Assembly (NCBI RefSeq): GCF_001667265.1
Contig: NZ_LZHW01000068.1
Span: forward strand, 1 to 48,899
Length of the DNA: 48,899 nt
DNA from: Mycobacterium sp. ACS4331
GTDB taxonomy: Bacteria; Actinomycetota; Actinomycetes; Mycobacteriales; Mycobacteriaceae
Direction: 5' to 3'
In this document: in pieces, positions 7,105 to 15,619 of the stretch
Numbering within the stretch: position 1 is the first letter of the stretch
Layout of the letters: every line of letters begins with the position of its first letter
The notes under the pieces: model-generated
Seen by the model: the letters and a program-made list of their open reading frames with translations, nothing else
What the model was told of the DNA's origin: nothing
The model's database searches: none
Program-made: the position numbers and the translations under genes

Positions 7105-8496
7105 CTCCGGTGCGGTGCGGCGCCCGCGGGCGAACCGCCACCCGCCGTACAGCAGCGCCGCCACGGCGAAGTTGACGAAGTAGGCGATGTCGGCACCGTG
7201 CCACGCCTTGGCGATCGGCCCCTGGATCAGCGAGGTGTTCATGAACGGGATCGCCGCGAGGTAGGACAGCACGAACACCACGACCGCCGCGGCGGCGTCC
7301 GGTCCCGTGGTCTGCTCCAACGCCGGGTTCAGGCTGCGTCGCCCAGCGATTCGGAGCCGCCAGTCGATGACCACGATCGCGACGAATGCCGGGATCCAAT
7401 AGCCCACCAGCAGAAGCACATCGGTGAATCGGGTGGCGGTGTCGCTGGCGTGCAGCCACATGATGAGCGAGAACGCCAGCACCGTGACGACCACCGCCGA
7501 CACCGGTCTGCGGACCCGGACACCGAGTGTCTGCAGCGCCAGCGATCCGCTGTAGTCGTTCATCGCGCTCGAGCCCACCGAGGCCAGCGCGATCGCGGCC
7601 AGCGCGATCATGCCCAGAACTCCGGTGCCCATCACCGTACGGACCCCGTCGGCGGTGTGGTCGGCGAGGAGGTCGGCCCCGGCGATGCCGATGCCCTGTA
7701 CGAACAGGTAGGCCGACACGATGCCGGCGAAGCTGAAGCCGAACACCCGCAGCGGGGACGACGTCGCCGGCAGGTAGCGGCTGAAGTCCGACGCGTAGCT
7801 GGCCCATGAGATGGCGAGACTGAAGGCGATGGTCACTTCCAGGACGAAGGCGCCCACCAGATCGGGGCCCGACACCGTCGGCGGGGTGACGACCGGATGC
7901 CCCGCCACCAGTTCGACCGCCAGCATGACGAATGTCGCGAACAGCACCACCGTCAGGACCGCCTGGACGCGATGCAGCACCTCATACCCGAAGAACCCGA
8001 CCACGCCCTGCAGCGCGAGCACGATCAGCACCGCGACCCAGAACGGAATGCCGAGCAGCAGCGACAGTGCCTGCCCGCCGAACAGACCGACCAGGCCGTC
8101 CCAGGCGATCGAGGACAGCCACTGCAACGCCGCGGGCAGCACGACCGCCGGGCCGAACGCCATCCGCGAATTGGGCAGCTGGGCGGTGCCGGTGCGCGGA
8201 CCCCAGGTGCACAGGTACGCCACCACCAGGGAGCCGAGGACCGTGCCGATCGCCATGGCCAGCAATCCCAGCCAGAAGCCGAGGCCGAGCACGATGGCCA
8301 GGGTTCCGGTGAACACCCCGGTCATCGTGACCTGAGGCGCGAACCAGACCGTGAACATCCGCATCGGGCTGCCGTAACGCTGGTCCTCCGGCACAGGAGC
8401 GATGCCGTGCGACTCGATCGACAGATCCCCCGAGCTTGTGGGGCGATGCCCGGAGAACGCCTCGGCCGTCAACGCGCTGGACTGTTCGGTGTGCAC
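7081..8496 (-). CDS. NCS1-family permease (purine/cytosine type)
   Basis: A 471-residue integral membrane protein with about 12 hydrophobic segments. The N-terminal region before TM1 (IAPVPEDQRYGSPMRMFTVWFAP) and TM1 (FAPQVTMTGVFTGTLAIVLG) are typical of cytosine/purine NCS1 carriers, as is WASYASDFSRYLP in the middle. It is predicted to take up a nucleobase or related nitrogen compound with H+ or Na+. GTG 8496 is preferred; an in-frame upstream start at 8550 would run into the promoter region of the divergent MFS gene. The extreme C-terminus is Arg/Pro-rich and overlaps the ureohydrolase gene end. Confidence 0.88.
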   Translation of the reverse strand: MHTEQSSALTAEAFSGHRPTSSGDLSIESHGIAPVPEDQRYGSPMRMFTVWFAPQVTMTGVFTGTLAIVLGLGFWLGLLAMAIGTVLGSLVVAYLCTWGPRTGTAQLPNSRMAFGPAVVLPAALQWLSSIAWDGLVGLFGGQALSLLLGIPFWVAVLIVLALQGVVGFFGYEVLHRVQAVLTVVLFATFVMLAVELVAGHPVVTPPTVSGPDLVGAFVLEVTIAFSLAISWASYASDFSRYLPATSSPLRVFGFSFAGIVSAYLFVQGIGIAGADLLADHTADGVRTVMGTGVLGMIALAAIALASVGSSAMNDYSGSLALQTLGVRVRRPVSAVVVTVLAFSLIMWLHASDTATRFTDVLLLVGYWIPAFVAIVVIDWRLRIAGRRSLNPALEQTTGPDAAAAVVVFVLSYLAAIPFMNTSLIQGPIAKAWHGADIAYFVNFAVAALLYGGWRFARGRRTAPESGPRPAG

Positions 8497-8564
8497 ATGC
8501 CCATTCGACCACGCGCCGACGGCGCCCGAAATGGGCCATGCGGGTGCCACGCATAATCGAGGGC

Positions 8565-10013
8565 GTGACGAGGACCGGTGAGCGCAGCAGCACCGCTCCC
8601 CTGATCGTCTCCCTCAGTGTCGTGGCCCTGACGGTGGCCCTGCTGCAGACCGCCGTGGTGCCTGCGCTCGGCGTGATCGCCCAGCAGCTGGGCGTGTCCT
8701 CACTGGCGGTCAGTTGGGCCGTCACGGCGAATCTTCTGGCCGCGGCCGCCTCGACCCCGCTGATCGGGCGGTTCGCCGACCTGCACAACAAGAAGCATGT
8801 GCTGCTCGCCGTACTCGGCATCGTGCTGGTGGGGTCGGTGCTGGCCGCGGCGACGACATCGTTGCCCCTGCTGATCCTGGCGCGCGTCCTGCAGGGCGTG
8901 TCGTTCTCGCTCTATCCCATCTGCGTGGCGATCCTGCGCGACGAACTGCCCGAAGGTCAGGTGGTGCGCGCACTGGCCGTGCTGTCGGGCACGCTGGGTT
9001 TCGGTGGTGGGGTGGGACTGGTCGTCACGGGTCTGCTGATGAGCGGGGCCGCGGGCTATCACCGCGTGTTCTGGTTGACCACGGCCTTCTCGGTGCTCGT
9101 CATCGTGATCGTCGTGGTGATGGTCCCGTCGCGGGCCCGGGTCCGGGTCGGCACGATCGACTGGTGGGGTGCGCTGGGACTGGCGGCGGGCCTGACGGCC
9201 GTACTGCTCGCGATCACCCAGGGCAACTCGTGGGGCTGGCTCTCGGTGCCCACGCTGGCCTGCGCGATCGCCGGAGTCGTGGTGCTGGCTGGCTGGTGGG
9301 CCTGGGAGCGGCGATGCCCCCATCCCCTGGTGTCGGTGGGGATGTTGACCCGGCGCGCGATGCTCCTGACGAACCTGGCCACGATCTTCGTCGGTATGGG
9401 TCTGTACTTCGGTTTCCTGGGCCTGACTCAGTTCGTCCAGATGCCTCGCGAGATCACCGGGTACGGCTTCTCGGCCACAGTTCTGACCGCCAGCGTCGTC
9501 TTCCTGTTGCCGGGTGCGTTCGCCGGTTTCGTGACGGCCACCGGCAGTGGGTGGATGATTGATCGGTTCGGCGCGCGACCGGTGCTGGTTACCGGCGCGA
9601 TCACGGGCGTGGTCGGTTTCGTGGTGATGGCACTCGCGCACGTCGCGCCGTGGCAGGTGATCCTCGCCGGGGTGTGGATCAACGCCTACATCAGCCTGGC
9701 CTACGGCGCGCTGCCCGCACTGGTGGTCGCGGAGGCAGAAGCCGGTGAGACCGGTGTGGCGACCGGCGTCAACGCGATCTGCCGCACGGTCGGCAGCGCG
9801 GTCGCCGCGGCGGTCGTCGCGGTGCTCCTGGGACATGCGTCGCCGGACACCGGGTTGCCGGCGGACAGCGGTTTCACGGTGATCTTCTTCGCCGGTGCCG
9901 GCACGGCGGCGTTGGCGACTGTGCTGATCGCGGTGTCCGGATCGCGGCCCAAGCGCGCCGAATCACCAGACGCGGAGGTCGACTCCCGCGCCATGAACCA
10001 CGAGTGGGGCTGA
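8565..10013 (+). CDS. MFS transporter, DHA2-like drug:H+ antiporter
   Basis: The 482-residue product has about 14 hydrophobic segments. The loop between TM2 and TM3 carries the MFS motif (LIGRFADLHNKKHVL, the G-x-x-x-D-x-x-x-x-K/R pattern), and LARVLQGVSFSLYP follows as motif-B-like sequence. It is predicted to export a hydrophobic compound. The start is uncertain: GTG 8565 lies just after GAGGGC; ATG 8538 in the same frame would add nine residues. The gene is divergent from the NCS1 permease and convergent with the downstream thioesterase gene, with a 12-bp gap. Confidence 0.85.
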   Translation: MTRTGERSSTAPLIVSLSVVALTVALLQTAVVPALGVIAQQLGVSSLAVSWAVTANLLAAAASTPLIGRFADLHNKKHVLLAVLGIVLVGSVLAAATTSLPLLILARVLQGVSFSLYPICVAILRDELPEGQVVRALAVLSGTLGFGGGVGLVVTGLLMSGAAGYHRVFWLTTAFSVLVIVIVVVMVPSRARVRVGTIDWWGALGLAAGLTAVLLAITQGNSWGWLSVPTLACAIAGVVVLAGWWAWERRCPHPLVSVGMLTRRAMLLTNLATIFVGMGLYFGFLGLTQFVQMPREITGYGFSATVLTASVVFLLPGAFAGFVTATGSGWMIDRFGARPVLVTGAITGVVGFVVMALAHVAPWQVILAGVWINAYISLAYGALPALVVAEAEAGETGVATGVNAICRTVGSAVAAAVVAVLLGHASPDTGLPADSGFTVIFFAGAGTAALATVLIAVSGSRPKRAESPDAEVDSRAMNHEWG

Positions 10014-10025
10014 CCCGAGCGTTTC

Positions 10026-10844
10026 CTAGATGCGCATGCCCTGGAAATTGTCGGCAGCGAAGTCGATCTGAGCGGCCGGATTGGCCAGGGCCGTCACGAG
10101 TCCCGTACCGAATGCGCCGGCGCTGTCGAACAGTGTGGCGGATCCGACCGAGATTCCGTCGGCGGCCCAATGGCTGTCGGCCTGGATGCCGATCCAGCTG
10201 TCGCGAGGAAGGCGCGCCAGCGCGACCGTGACGTCACCGTTGATGTAGCCGATGCCCGCCGAGCCGAGGTGTGTGGTGAGGCTGGTCTGCTCGGCGATCA
10301 TCGTCGCGCGCACGAACGGGCTGTTCTCCACGCCCGCCACCACGTCGATACCGCGATCGAAAAACCTTGTCCGTGAGGCGTTCTGGTGATCGCCGACCTT
10401 GCGTGTCCACCCGGCATCATCACTGCCGGTGTAGGGCGCGGTGGAGTCGTCGGCGGCGTTGAAGTCGACCGGCGGGGTGAAGACGGTGCCGGATGTCCAC
10501 AGCTGCCCCGGCGGCGGAGTGGATCGCCGGTAGAACACCAGCGTCGCGCGGGCGACGGTCACTTCGCCCTGCACGACGTCGGCCTCGGCGCTGCGGATAC
10601 GACGGCCGTCCCGCACCAGGCGCGTGTTGACCCGGGTCGGGACACCGCGCGCGGCTCGCAGCAGGTCGACCGTCAACCGTGCGGGGTGCAGATCGTCGGC
10701 GCCGAACTGGTTCTCCAGCGTCCGAGCGGTCAGGCCCACCACAGCCGGGCCGTTCAGGTGGTCATCACCCCAGTGGCTGTGGGCGTACCGGTTCGGGAGG
10801 AATGCTCCGTCGACCTGGTGGAAGTGCGCGGGCCGTTCGGTCAT
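10026..10844 (-). CDS. Double-hotdog acyl-CoA thioesterase family protein
   Basis: The 272-residue protein has the layout of TesB/4HBT_3-type thioesterases: an N-terminal hotdog (HFHQVDGAFLPNRYAHSHWG ... VNTRLVRDGRRIRSAEADV) and a C-terminal one (SLTTHLGSAGIGYINGDVTV ... WIGIQADSHWAADGISVGSA). The phrase RLVRDGRRI is a common landmark of the family, as is the final LFDSAGAFG. It would hydrolyse acyl-CoA. ATG 10844 is preferred, with GAGGAT upstream; an alternative at 10862 adds six residues. It is 48 bp downstream of the second thioesterase-like gene on the same strand and may belong to that operon. Confidence 0.8.
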   Translation of the reverse strand: MTERPAHFHQVDGAFLPNRYAHSHWGDDHLNGPAVVGLTARTLENQFGADDLHPARLTVDLLRAARGVPTRVNTRLVRDGRRIRSAEADVVQGEVTVARATLVFYRRSTPPPGQLWTSGTVFTPPVDFNAADDSTAPYTGSDDAGWTRKVGDHQNASRTRFFDRGIDVVAGVENSPFVRATMIAEQTSLTTHLGSAGIGYINGDVTVALARLPRDSWIGIQADSHWAADGISVGSATLFDSAGAFGTGLVTALANPAAQIDFAADNFQGMRI

Positions 10845-10892
10845 CCGCGCATCCTCGCACACAGAGCCCGCCGCATCGGCCAGCAGTACCGG

Positions 10893-11747
10893 TCAGCTGG
10901 TGGCGACACCGAATGTGTGCGTCGCCACCGTGATCAGCTTGTCCCCCGCACCCTCGTCATGGACGAGTGTGCGGGCCGCGACGGTGCCGCCGACACCGGC
11001 CACGGCCTCCGAATCGAAGCGGAACGGTCCGACCTTGCCCCGGGCCAGGAACATGACGTGCGACGACCGTCCGCTCAGGGCGTGGGTGCCGGCCAACTCG
11101 GCGGCGCGAGATATCGCCGCGGTCTCGAGCATGACGAACTGCGGTCCCACATGCAGTGCGGCGTCCGGTGAGGCCAGCTCCGCACTGAGCTCAGGCAGCA
11201 TCCACGCGTCTGTCGCGGTCCGGTGCCCACCGAAGACCTGCCACAGCGGCGGCAGGTCCGGTGAGTCCAGCACCTCCAGGGGCTCGACCGCCATCCTCTG
11301 CAGACCGTCGGGCGGAACGCCGATGCTCACGCCCTGCCCCTCCGTGAACGCCAGCACGCGATCGGGTCGATCGGCGTCGACGATGCGCGACCGGCTGTAG
11401 GCCATGCGCTGACCACGTTTGAGGTCCTCGGTGATGACTTCGAACCGGGACACGTCGAGCCCGGGGTCCAGAATCTGGCAGGAATGGATCACCGGATTGG
11501 GGACCGCCTCGAGATCGGTGATCAGGCCCCCCTCCGGCGAGGCGATTCCCAGCACCGCCAACAGCAGTCCACCCGCGCCGTCGCGCATATCCCGCCTGAT
11601 CGCCACCGTGTCATCGGCGGGCCCGAGATTCATCGAGGCGTGATTGCGGCCGATGTAGCGGTAGCTCAGCAGACCGCCCCACCTGCGCTGCAGTTCGGCG
11701 GCATACTCCGCAGGCTGGGACGTGAGCTCGCGGATGTCACGGATCAT
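10893..11747 (-). CDS. Hotdog-superfamily (thioesterase-like) protein, 284 aa
   Basis: The 284-residue protein has two alpha/beta halves with hotdog-like features. The first half includes ISPEG-like and DLKRGQRMAYSRSRIVDAD; the second includes SSHVMFLARGKVGPFRFDSE and GGTVAARTLVHDEGAGDKL, which resemble PaaI/4HBT strands and a turn with Asp. I infer an acyl-CoA-binding or thioesterase role; no catalytic residue is certain. ATG 11747 overlaps the TGA of the upstream ligase gene (ATGA), so both are one transcription unit: a ligase to make the CoA ester and this protein to bind or hydrolyse one. Confidence 0.7.
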   Translation of the reverse strand: MIRDIRELTSQPAEYAAELQRRWGGLLSYRYIGRNHASMNLGPADDTVAIRRDMRDGAGGLLLAVLGIASPEGGLITDLEAVPNPVIHSCQILDPGLDVSRFEVITEDLKRGQRMAYSRSRIVDADRPDRVLAFTEGQGVSIGVPPDGLQRMAVEPLEVLDSPDLPPLWQVFGGHRTATDAWMLPELSAELASPDAALHVGPQFVMLETAAISRAAELAGTHALSGRSSHVMFLARGKVGPFRFDSEAVAGVGGTVAARTLVHDEGAGDKLITVATHTFGVATS

Positions 11748-13270
11748 GTGGGCCGTCCGTTCTCGACGTGGCGTTCGATGAGTCTGTTCTTGTACAGCTT
11801 TCCGGCGTCCGTCCGCGGAAGGCGGTCGAGGGTGATCGAGCGGGGACATTTGTAGTGTGCCAGGCGATCCCGCACCCAGGACATGAGTTCGTCCGCCACA
11901 TCGGTCGACGCCGCCGCCGGGTCGACGAGTTCGACAACGGCTGTGACCGTCTGTCCGAGGTCGGAGTCCGGCATCCCGAACACGGCCGCGTCGACGACCA
12001 GGGGATGTGTGATCAGCACATGTTCGATCTCCTGCGGGTAGATGTTGACCCCGCCGGAGATGATGACGTTGTTGCGCCGATCGGTGAGGAAGAGGTAGCC
12101 GTCTGTGTCGACGTACCCGATGTCCCCGACGGTGACCCAACCCTGTTCTGACGTTGCGGCCGCGGTCATCTCAGCGTCGTTGAGGTAGTCGAATCGGTAG
12201 CCGCCCGCGAAGTAGATCTCCCCGATCTCGCCGGGCGCCAGTTCTGTCCCGTGTTCGTCGAGCACATGGGGCGTGCCCAGCAGGGGGCGCCCGACGGATC
12301 CGGGATGCTCAAGCCATTCCTCGGCACGGATGAAGGACACTCCGACTCCCTCGGAGGACCCGTAGTACTCGTCGATGATCCTGCCCCACCAGTCGATCAT
12401 CTGCTTCTTGATCTCCGGTGCGCAGGGCGCGGCCGCATGCACCACACGCTGCAGACTCGACAGGTCGTAGCGGGTTCTGGCGGCCTCGGGCAGGCGCAGC
12501 ATCCGGACGAACATCGTGGGAACAAACTGTGCGTGGGTGACGGCATACCGCTGAATGCAGTCCAGCGCGCCCTCGGCGTCGAACCGTTCCATCACCACGG
12601 TGGTCGCGCCGACGGACTGGGCGGCCATCGTCCACATCGCCGGCGCCGTGTGATAGATGGGTGCCGGGCTCAGATACACCGAGTCGCTGCCCACCCCGAG
12701 GGCCTCGAAGACCGGGGTGGTGAGGGGAACACTGGCACCCTCCGGGTTCGGCGGTCGGCGAATTCCCTTCGGCCGCCCCGTGCTTCCCGCGGAGTACTGC
12801 AGCAGCTGTCCGACCCTCTCGGTGGGGAAAGGCGCCGCCGGAGCACCGTCGAGGCAGCCGGGGTAGGACTGCCAGCCCTCGAGCTCGTCATCGGCGATCA
12901 GCGCCACGGCCGGTAGGCCGTCGGGCAACTGGGCGTCGAGGCCGGCGCAGATCTCGCGCAACGCTGACGACGCCACAATGGCTTTGGCACCACAGTCCGC
13001 CACGATGTAGGCGATCTCGGCTGTGGTGAGGTGTGTGTTGATCGGGGTGTAATACAACCCGCACCGACGTGCGGCCCACATCACGGCATGGATGTGCTGG
13101 TTGTTCTCCATCAGGATCGCAAGCGCGTCGCCTGGGACCAGACCGGCGTTACGCAGGTGGTGGGCGAGGCGATTGGCGTCCGAATCCAGTTGCGCGAACG
13201 TCACTTCCGCGCCGGATGGGTACAGCACGACTGCTGGCCTGGCCGACCCGACATGGCAGCGGATGTCCAC
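11744..13270 (-). CDS. Acyl-CoA ligase (ANL superfamily, FadD type)
   Basis: A 508-residue AMP-forming ligase activating a carboxylic acid to acyl-AMP and acyl-CoA. Core motifs are present: the phosphate loop YSAGSTGRPKG at about 159-169, DEYYGSSEG in the A5 region, GDIGYVDTDGYLFLTDRRNN with the hinge in A8, and the terminal Lys in DAGKLYKNRL. GTG 13270 (VDIRCHVG) is preferred because related FadD proteins begin at this point; another in-frame start at 13306 would place a perfect 18-bp palindrome inside the coding sequence. It is downstream of the TetR gene on the same strand (106-bp gap) and overlaps the hotdog gene by 4 bp. Confidence 0.9.
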   Translation of the reverse strand: MDIRCHVGSARPAVVLYPSGAEVTFAQLDSDANRLAHHLRNAGLVPGDALAILMENNQHIHAVMWAARRCGLYYTPINTHLTTAEIAYIVADCGAKAIVASSALREICAGLDAQLPDGLPAVALIADDELEGWQSYPGCLDGAPAAPFPTERVGQLLQYSAGSTGRPKGIRRPPNPEGASVPLTTPVFEALGVGSDSVYLSPAPIYHTAPAMWTMAAQSVGATTVVMERFDAEGALDCIQRYAVTHAQFVPTMFVRMLRLPEAARTRYDLSSLQRVVHAAAPCAPEIKKQMIDWWGRIIDEYYGSSEGVGVSFIRAEEWLEHPGSVGRPLLGTPHVLDEHGTELAPGEIGEIYFAGGYRFDYLNDAEMTAAATSEQGWVTVGDIGYVDTDGYLFLTDRRNNVIISGGVNIYPQEIEHVLITHPLVVDAAVFGMPDSDLGQTVTAVVELVDPAAASTDVADELMSWVRDRLAHYKCPRSITLDRLPRTDAGKLYKNRLIERHVENGRPT

Positions 13271-13289
13271 TCTCGTCCTGTCCGATGGA

Positions 13290-13307
13290 GGTGGGTCGAC
13301 ACCCACC
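13290..13307. promoter_or_regulatory. Perfect inverted repeat upstream of the ligase gene
   Basis: GGTGGGTCGACACCCACC reads as GGTGGGT and ACCCACC arms round a 4-nt centre, 20 bp before the preferred GTG start of the ligase gene. It could be an operator or a leader hairpin. It shares no sequence with the GAGAA-type dyads of the island. Confidence 0.45.
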
Positions 13308-13376
13308 CGACGACTGGACGTCGAGAATATCAGCCCTCAGGGATGAGAACCTGCGTTACCGGGGCTTCGAACGGGT

Positions 13377-14162
13377 TCAGCCCGTCAGCTTCTTGGTGCG
13401 GCGGGACGCCGTCGAACGTGGGGCTGCCTTCTTCGCGGGTTTAGCGGAGCCACTTCCCTCTGGCGGGCTGACGGCCTGCCTGCACCAGGCCCACAGCTGA
13501 TCCTCGGTCAGCTTGGCCTCCTTGCCGCCGAGGTGGAAGACACCGATCTGAGCGAGCGCGGTGAGGGTCGTGTTCAGCAGCGTGGTCAGCTGCGCGGGAG
13601 TCAGATCCCTGCGGACCAGACCGGCGCGGGCACAGGCGGTGAGGATCTTCGTCAGGAGTCGCAGATGGGGCTCCCACACCTTGGCGAAGTCCTCGGGTCG
13701 CTCGATCTCGAGGCTCAGGTTGTAGATCGTCATGACGCGTCCGCCCACGGTCTCCGAGGACTCCGCGCGGGACAGCACGCCGCGGCAGAATGCTTCGAGC
13801 TGTTCCATCGGCCCATCGGCCGCCGCGACCTCATGGCGGATGCTCTCGGTGAACTGGCTGGTGACATTCTCATAGAGCGCGAGCAGGAGTTCATCCTTGC
13901 CGGCGAAGTGCTGATAGAACGCGCGCAGGCTCAGGTTGGATCGATCGATGAGGGTCTGGATGGTGAAATCCGCCCGACCGGACTCCTCCACCAGTTCCAA
14001 TGCGGTGGCCAGGAACCGGGAGCTGCGCGCGAGGGCACGGGCGCGGGCCGAACTCAGGCGTCGGTCGATGGAGCGCTGCTGCCAGGCGCCGGGCGACTCC
14101 ACTTCGGCGTCGACGATCTCCAGTTCATCCACTTCGCGGCCTCTCCCGGATTTCTTGTCCAT
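13377..14162 (-). CDS. TetR-family regulator, candidate master repressor of the island
   Basis: A 261-residue TetR-type protein. An N-terminal extension of about 40 residues precedes the helix-turn-helix (DFTIQTLIDRSNLSLRAFYQ, near residues 64-84, followed by HFAGKDELLLALYE), then an all-helical ligand domain. The last ~28 residues are unusually basic and Ala/Pro/Lys-rich (AKPAKKAAPRSTASRRTKK), which could add unspecific DNA affinity. ATG 14162 is preferred over an upstream start at 14207, since the longer form would be translated across a GAGAA-N6-TTTTC dyad (14171-14186) that looks like its own operator. It is divergent from an amidohydrolase gene; the 244-bp gap holds two such dyads. TetR repressors usually release DNA on binding an acyl-CoA or pathway intermediate; that is inference here. 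Confidence 0.87.
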   Translation of the reverse strand: MDKKSGRGREVDELEIVDAEVESPGAWQQRSIDRRLSSARARALARSSRFLATALELVEESGRADFTIQTLIDRSNLSLRAFYQHFAGKDELLLALYENVTSQFTESIRHEVAAADGPMEQLEAFCRGVLSRAESSETVGGRVMTIYNLSLEIERPEDFAKVWEPHLRLLTKILTACARAGLVRRDLTPAQLTTLLNTTLTALAQIGVFHLGGKEAKLTEDQLWAWCRQAVSPPEGSGSAKPAKKAAPRSTASRRTKKLTG

Positions 14163-14170
14163 GGTGAACC

Positions 14171-14186
14171 GAGAATACCTGTTTTC
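14171..14186. promoter_or_regulatory. Candidate operator, GAGAA-N6-TTTTC, in front of the TetR gene
   Basis: GAGAATACCTGTTTTC differs by one base from the GAGAA-N6-TTCTC dyad found exactly at 14336, 18586 and 42170. It lies 8 bp upstream of the TetR ATG on the leader side, a position suited to autoregulation. Confidence 0.6.
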
Positions 14187-14335
14187 TGTACGGAATCTTC
14201 CGACCACCTACACGGGTATGTTGATGGCCACCTGCGCCGCAGCGGCACCTCCCGGCGACGACACCCCTCTGAGCCGAGCGAACGTGGCTGATTCTGGACT
14301 TCCGTCCGCCGGGCGGCTGGCCCGTACGGTAGCCT

Positions 14336-14351
14336 GAGAACAATCATTCTC
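14336..14351. promoter_or_regulatory. Candidate operator, GAGAA-N6-TTCTC, upstream of amidohydrolase 14407
   Basis: GAGAACAATCATTCTC is an exact match to the island dyad. It is about 55 bp before the TTG start of the amidohydrolase and overlaps a run of possible -10 hexamers (TACGGT, TAGCCT, 14325-14335) on the plus strand. It lies in the divergent region with the TetR gene. Confidence 0.65.
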
Positions 14352-14406
14352 GTTTTCGGGAACCGCCACACGTGGGTGGACGGAGACCTTCTTCGAAGGA
14401 GCAGCG

Positions 14407-15594
14407 TTGAGCGCAGACATCCGAATCGTCTCACCGGACGACCACCTGGTGGAGCCGGCCGACCTCTGGACAACCCGCCTGCCCGAGCGCTACCGCGACA
14501 TCGGACCGCGGGTTGTCCGCACCCGCGGTCGAATGGACCCCACGGTCACCTCCGACGTCGCGTTCGTCGAGGATGAGACCGGACGGGAGGCCGACATCTG
14601 GCACTACGAGGATGCCGTCATCCCGATCCCGCTGATCAGTGCCGCCGCAGGCTATGAACTCGACGAGCTCACCACCGATCCGATCACGTATGACGAGATG
14701 CGACCGGGATGCTTCCGCGCCGCAGACCGACTGGCCGACATGGACATCGCCGGCATCGAAGCCTCGGCCTGCTTCCCCAACACGCTCGTCCGATTCTGTG
14801 GCCAACGCTTTCTGCACGGTAAGGACAAGGATCTCGCGCTGCTGTGTGTGCAGGCGTACAACGACTTTCAGATCGATGAGTGGGCCGCCGGATCGGACGG
14901 TCGGCTCATCCCGCTCGGCATCATCCCGCTCTGGGACGTGGATCTGGCCGCCAAGGAGGTGGAACGGGTCGCCGCGCGTGGCATGCACGCCGTCTGCTTC
15001 TCCGAGTTGCCCGCGCGCCTGGACCTCCCCTCCATCCACAGTGGCTACTGGGATCCGTTCTTCGCGGCCTGCGAACGGAATCAGGTCGGCATCATGCTGC
15101 ACATCGGGTCGAGTTCGTCGCTGACGAAGTCCTCACCCGACTCCCCGCACGTCGTCACCAGTGCGCTGATGGCGGTCAACTGCACCATCGCGATGGTCGA
15201 CTGGCTGTTCTCCGCCAAGCTCCTGCAGTTCCCCGACCTCAAGATCGCGTTCGCGGAGGCTCAGGCCGGCTGGATTCCGTACTACCTGCAACGCGTCGAC
15301 GAGGTCTGGGAGGACCGCAGGGCCTGGGGCGGTATCCATCCCCTGCTCACCGAGCCGCCGAGCACCCAGGTGCCCGGCCGGGTCTACTTCTCCACCTTCG
15401 GCGACCCAGTGGCATTCCGCATCCTGGATCTGGTCGGACCGGACCAGCTAATGTTCGAGACCGACTACCCGCACAACGACACCAACTGGCCCAGAAGCCT
15501 CGAGGTGGCCAACAAGGCGACTGAGGGGCTGGACGAGGAGACCAAGCGCAAGGTCCTGTCGACGAACGCCAAGAGGTTCTTCGGGATGCTGTGA
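14407..15594 (+). CDS. Amidohydrolase_2-family metal-dependent hydrolase/decarboxylase (paralogue 1)
   Basis: A 395-residue TIM-barrel protein of the ACMSD-like amidohydrolase superfamily. Metal-ligand positions are recognisable: Asp11/His13 in SPDDHLVEP on strand 1, His in GIMLHIGSSSS on strand 5, and Asp in MFETDYPHNDTNWP on strand 8. Members hydrolyse or decarboxylate carboxylic acids using a divalent metal. The start is TTG 14407, with a strong GAAGGAG 6-7 nt upstream. It is monocistronic, divergent from TetR, and convergent with the nitroreductase gene. It is the most divergent of the four paralogues in this window; its true reaction is unknown. Confidence 0.85.
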   Translation: MSADIRIVSPDDHLVEPADLWTTRLPERYRDIGPRVVRTRGRMDPTVTSDVAFVEDETGREADIWHYEDAVIPIPLISAAAGYELDELTTDPITYDEMRPGCFRAADRLADMDIAGIEASACFPNTLVRFCGQRFLHGKDKDLALLCVQAYNDFQIDEWAAGSDGRLIPLGIIPLWDVDLAAKEVERVAARGMHAVCFSELPARLDLPSIHSGYWDPFFAACERNQVGIMLHIGSSSSLTKSSPDSPHVVTSALMAVNCTIAMVDWLFSAKLLQFPDLKIAFAEAQAGWIPYYLQRVDEVWEDRRAWGGIHPLLTEPPSTQVPGRVYFSTFGDPVAFRILDLVGPDQLMFETDYPHNDTNWPRSLEVANKATEGLDEETKRKVLSTNAKRFFGML

Positions 15595-15619
15595 CGGTCC
15601 CTTCTCGGCGCGGGCCGGT

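Noticed and set aside
6055..8496. Ureohydrolase and NCS1 permease as one operon
   Set aside because: They are convergent, not co-directional. A functional link is possible but the sequence does not show co-transcription.
14208..14420. 70-residue minus-strand frame in the TetR/amidohydrolase gap
   Set aside because: It would run through the operator dyad and the promoter of the amidohydrolase, has no ribosome site and no recognisable feature.
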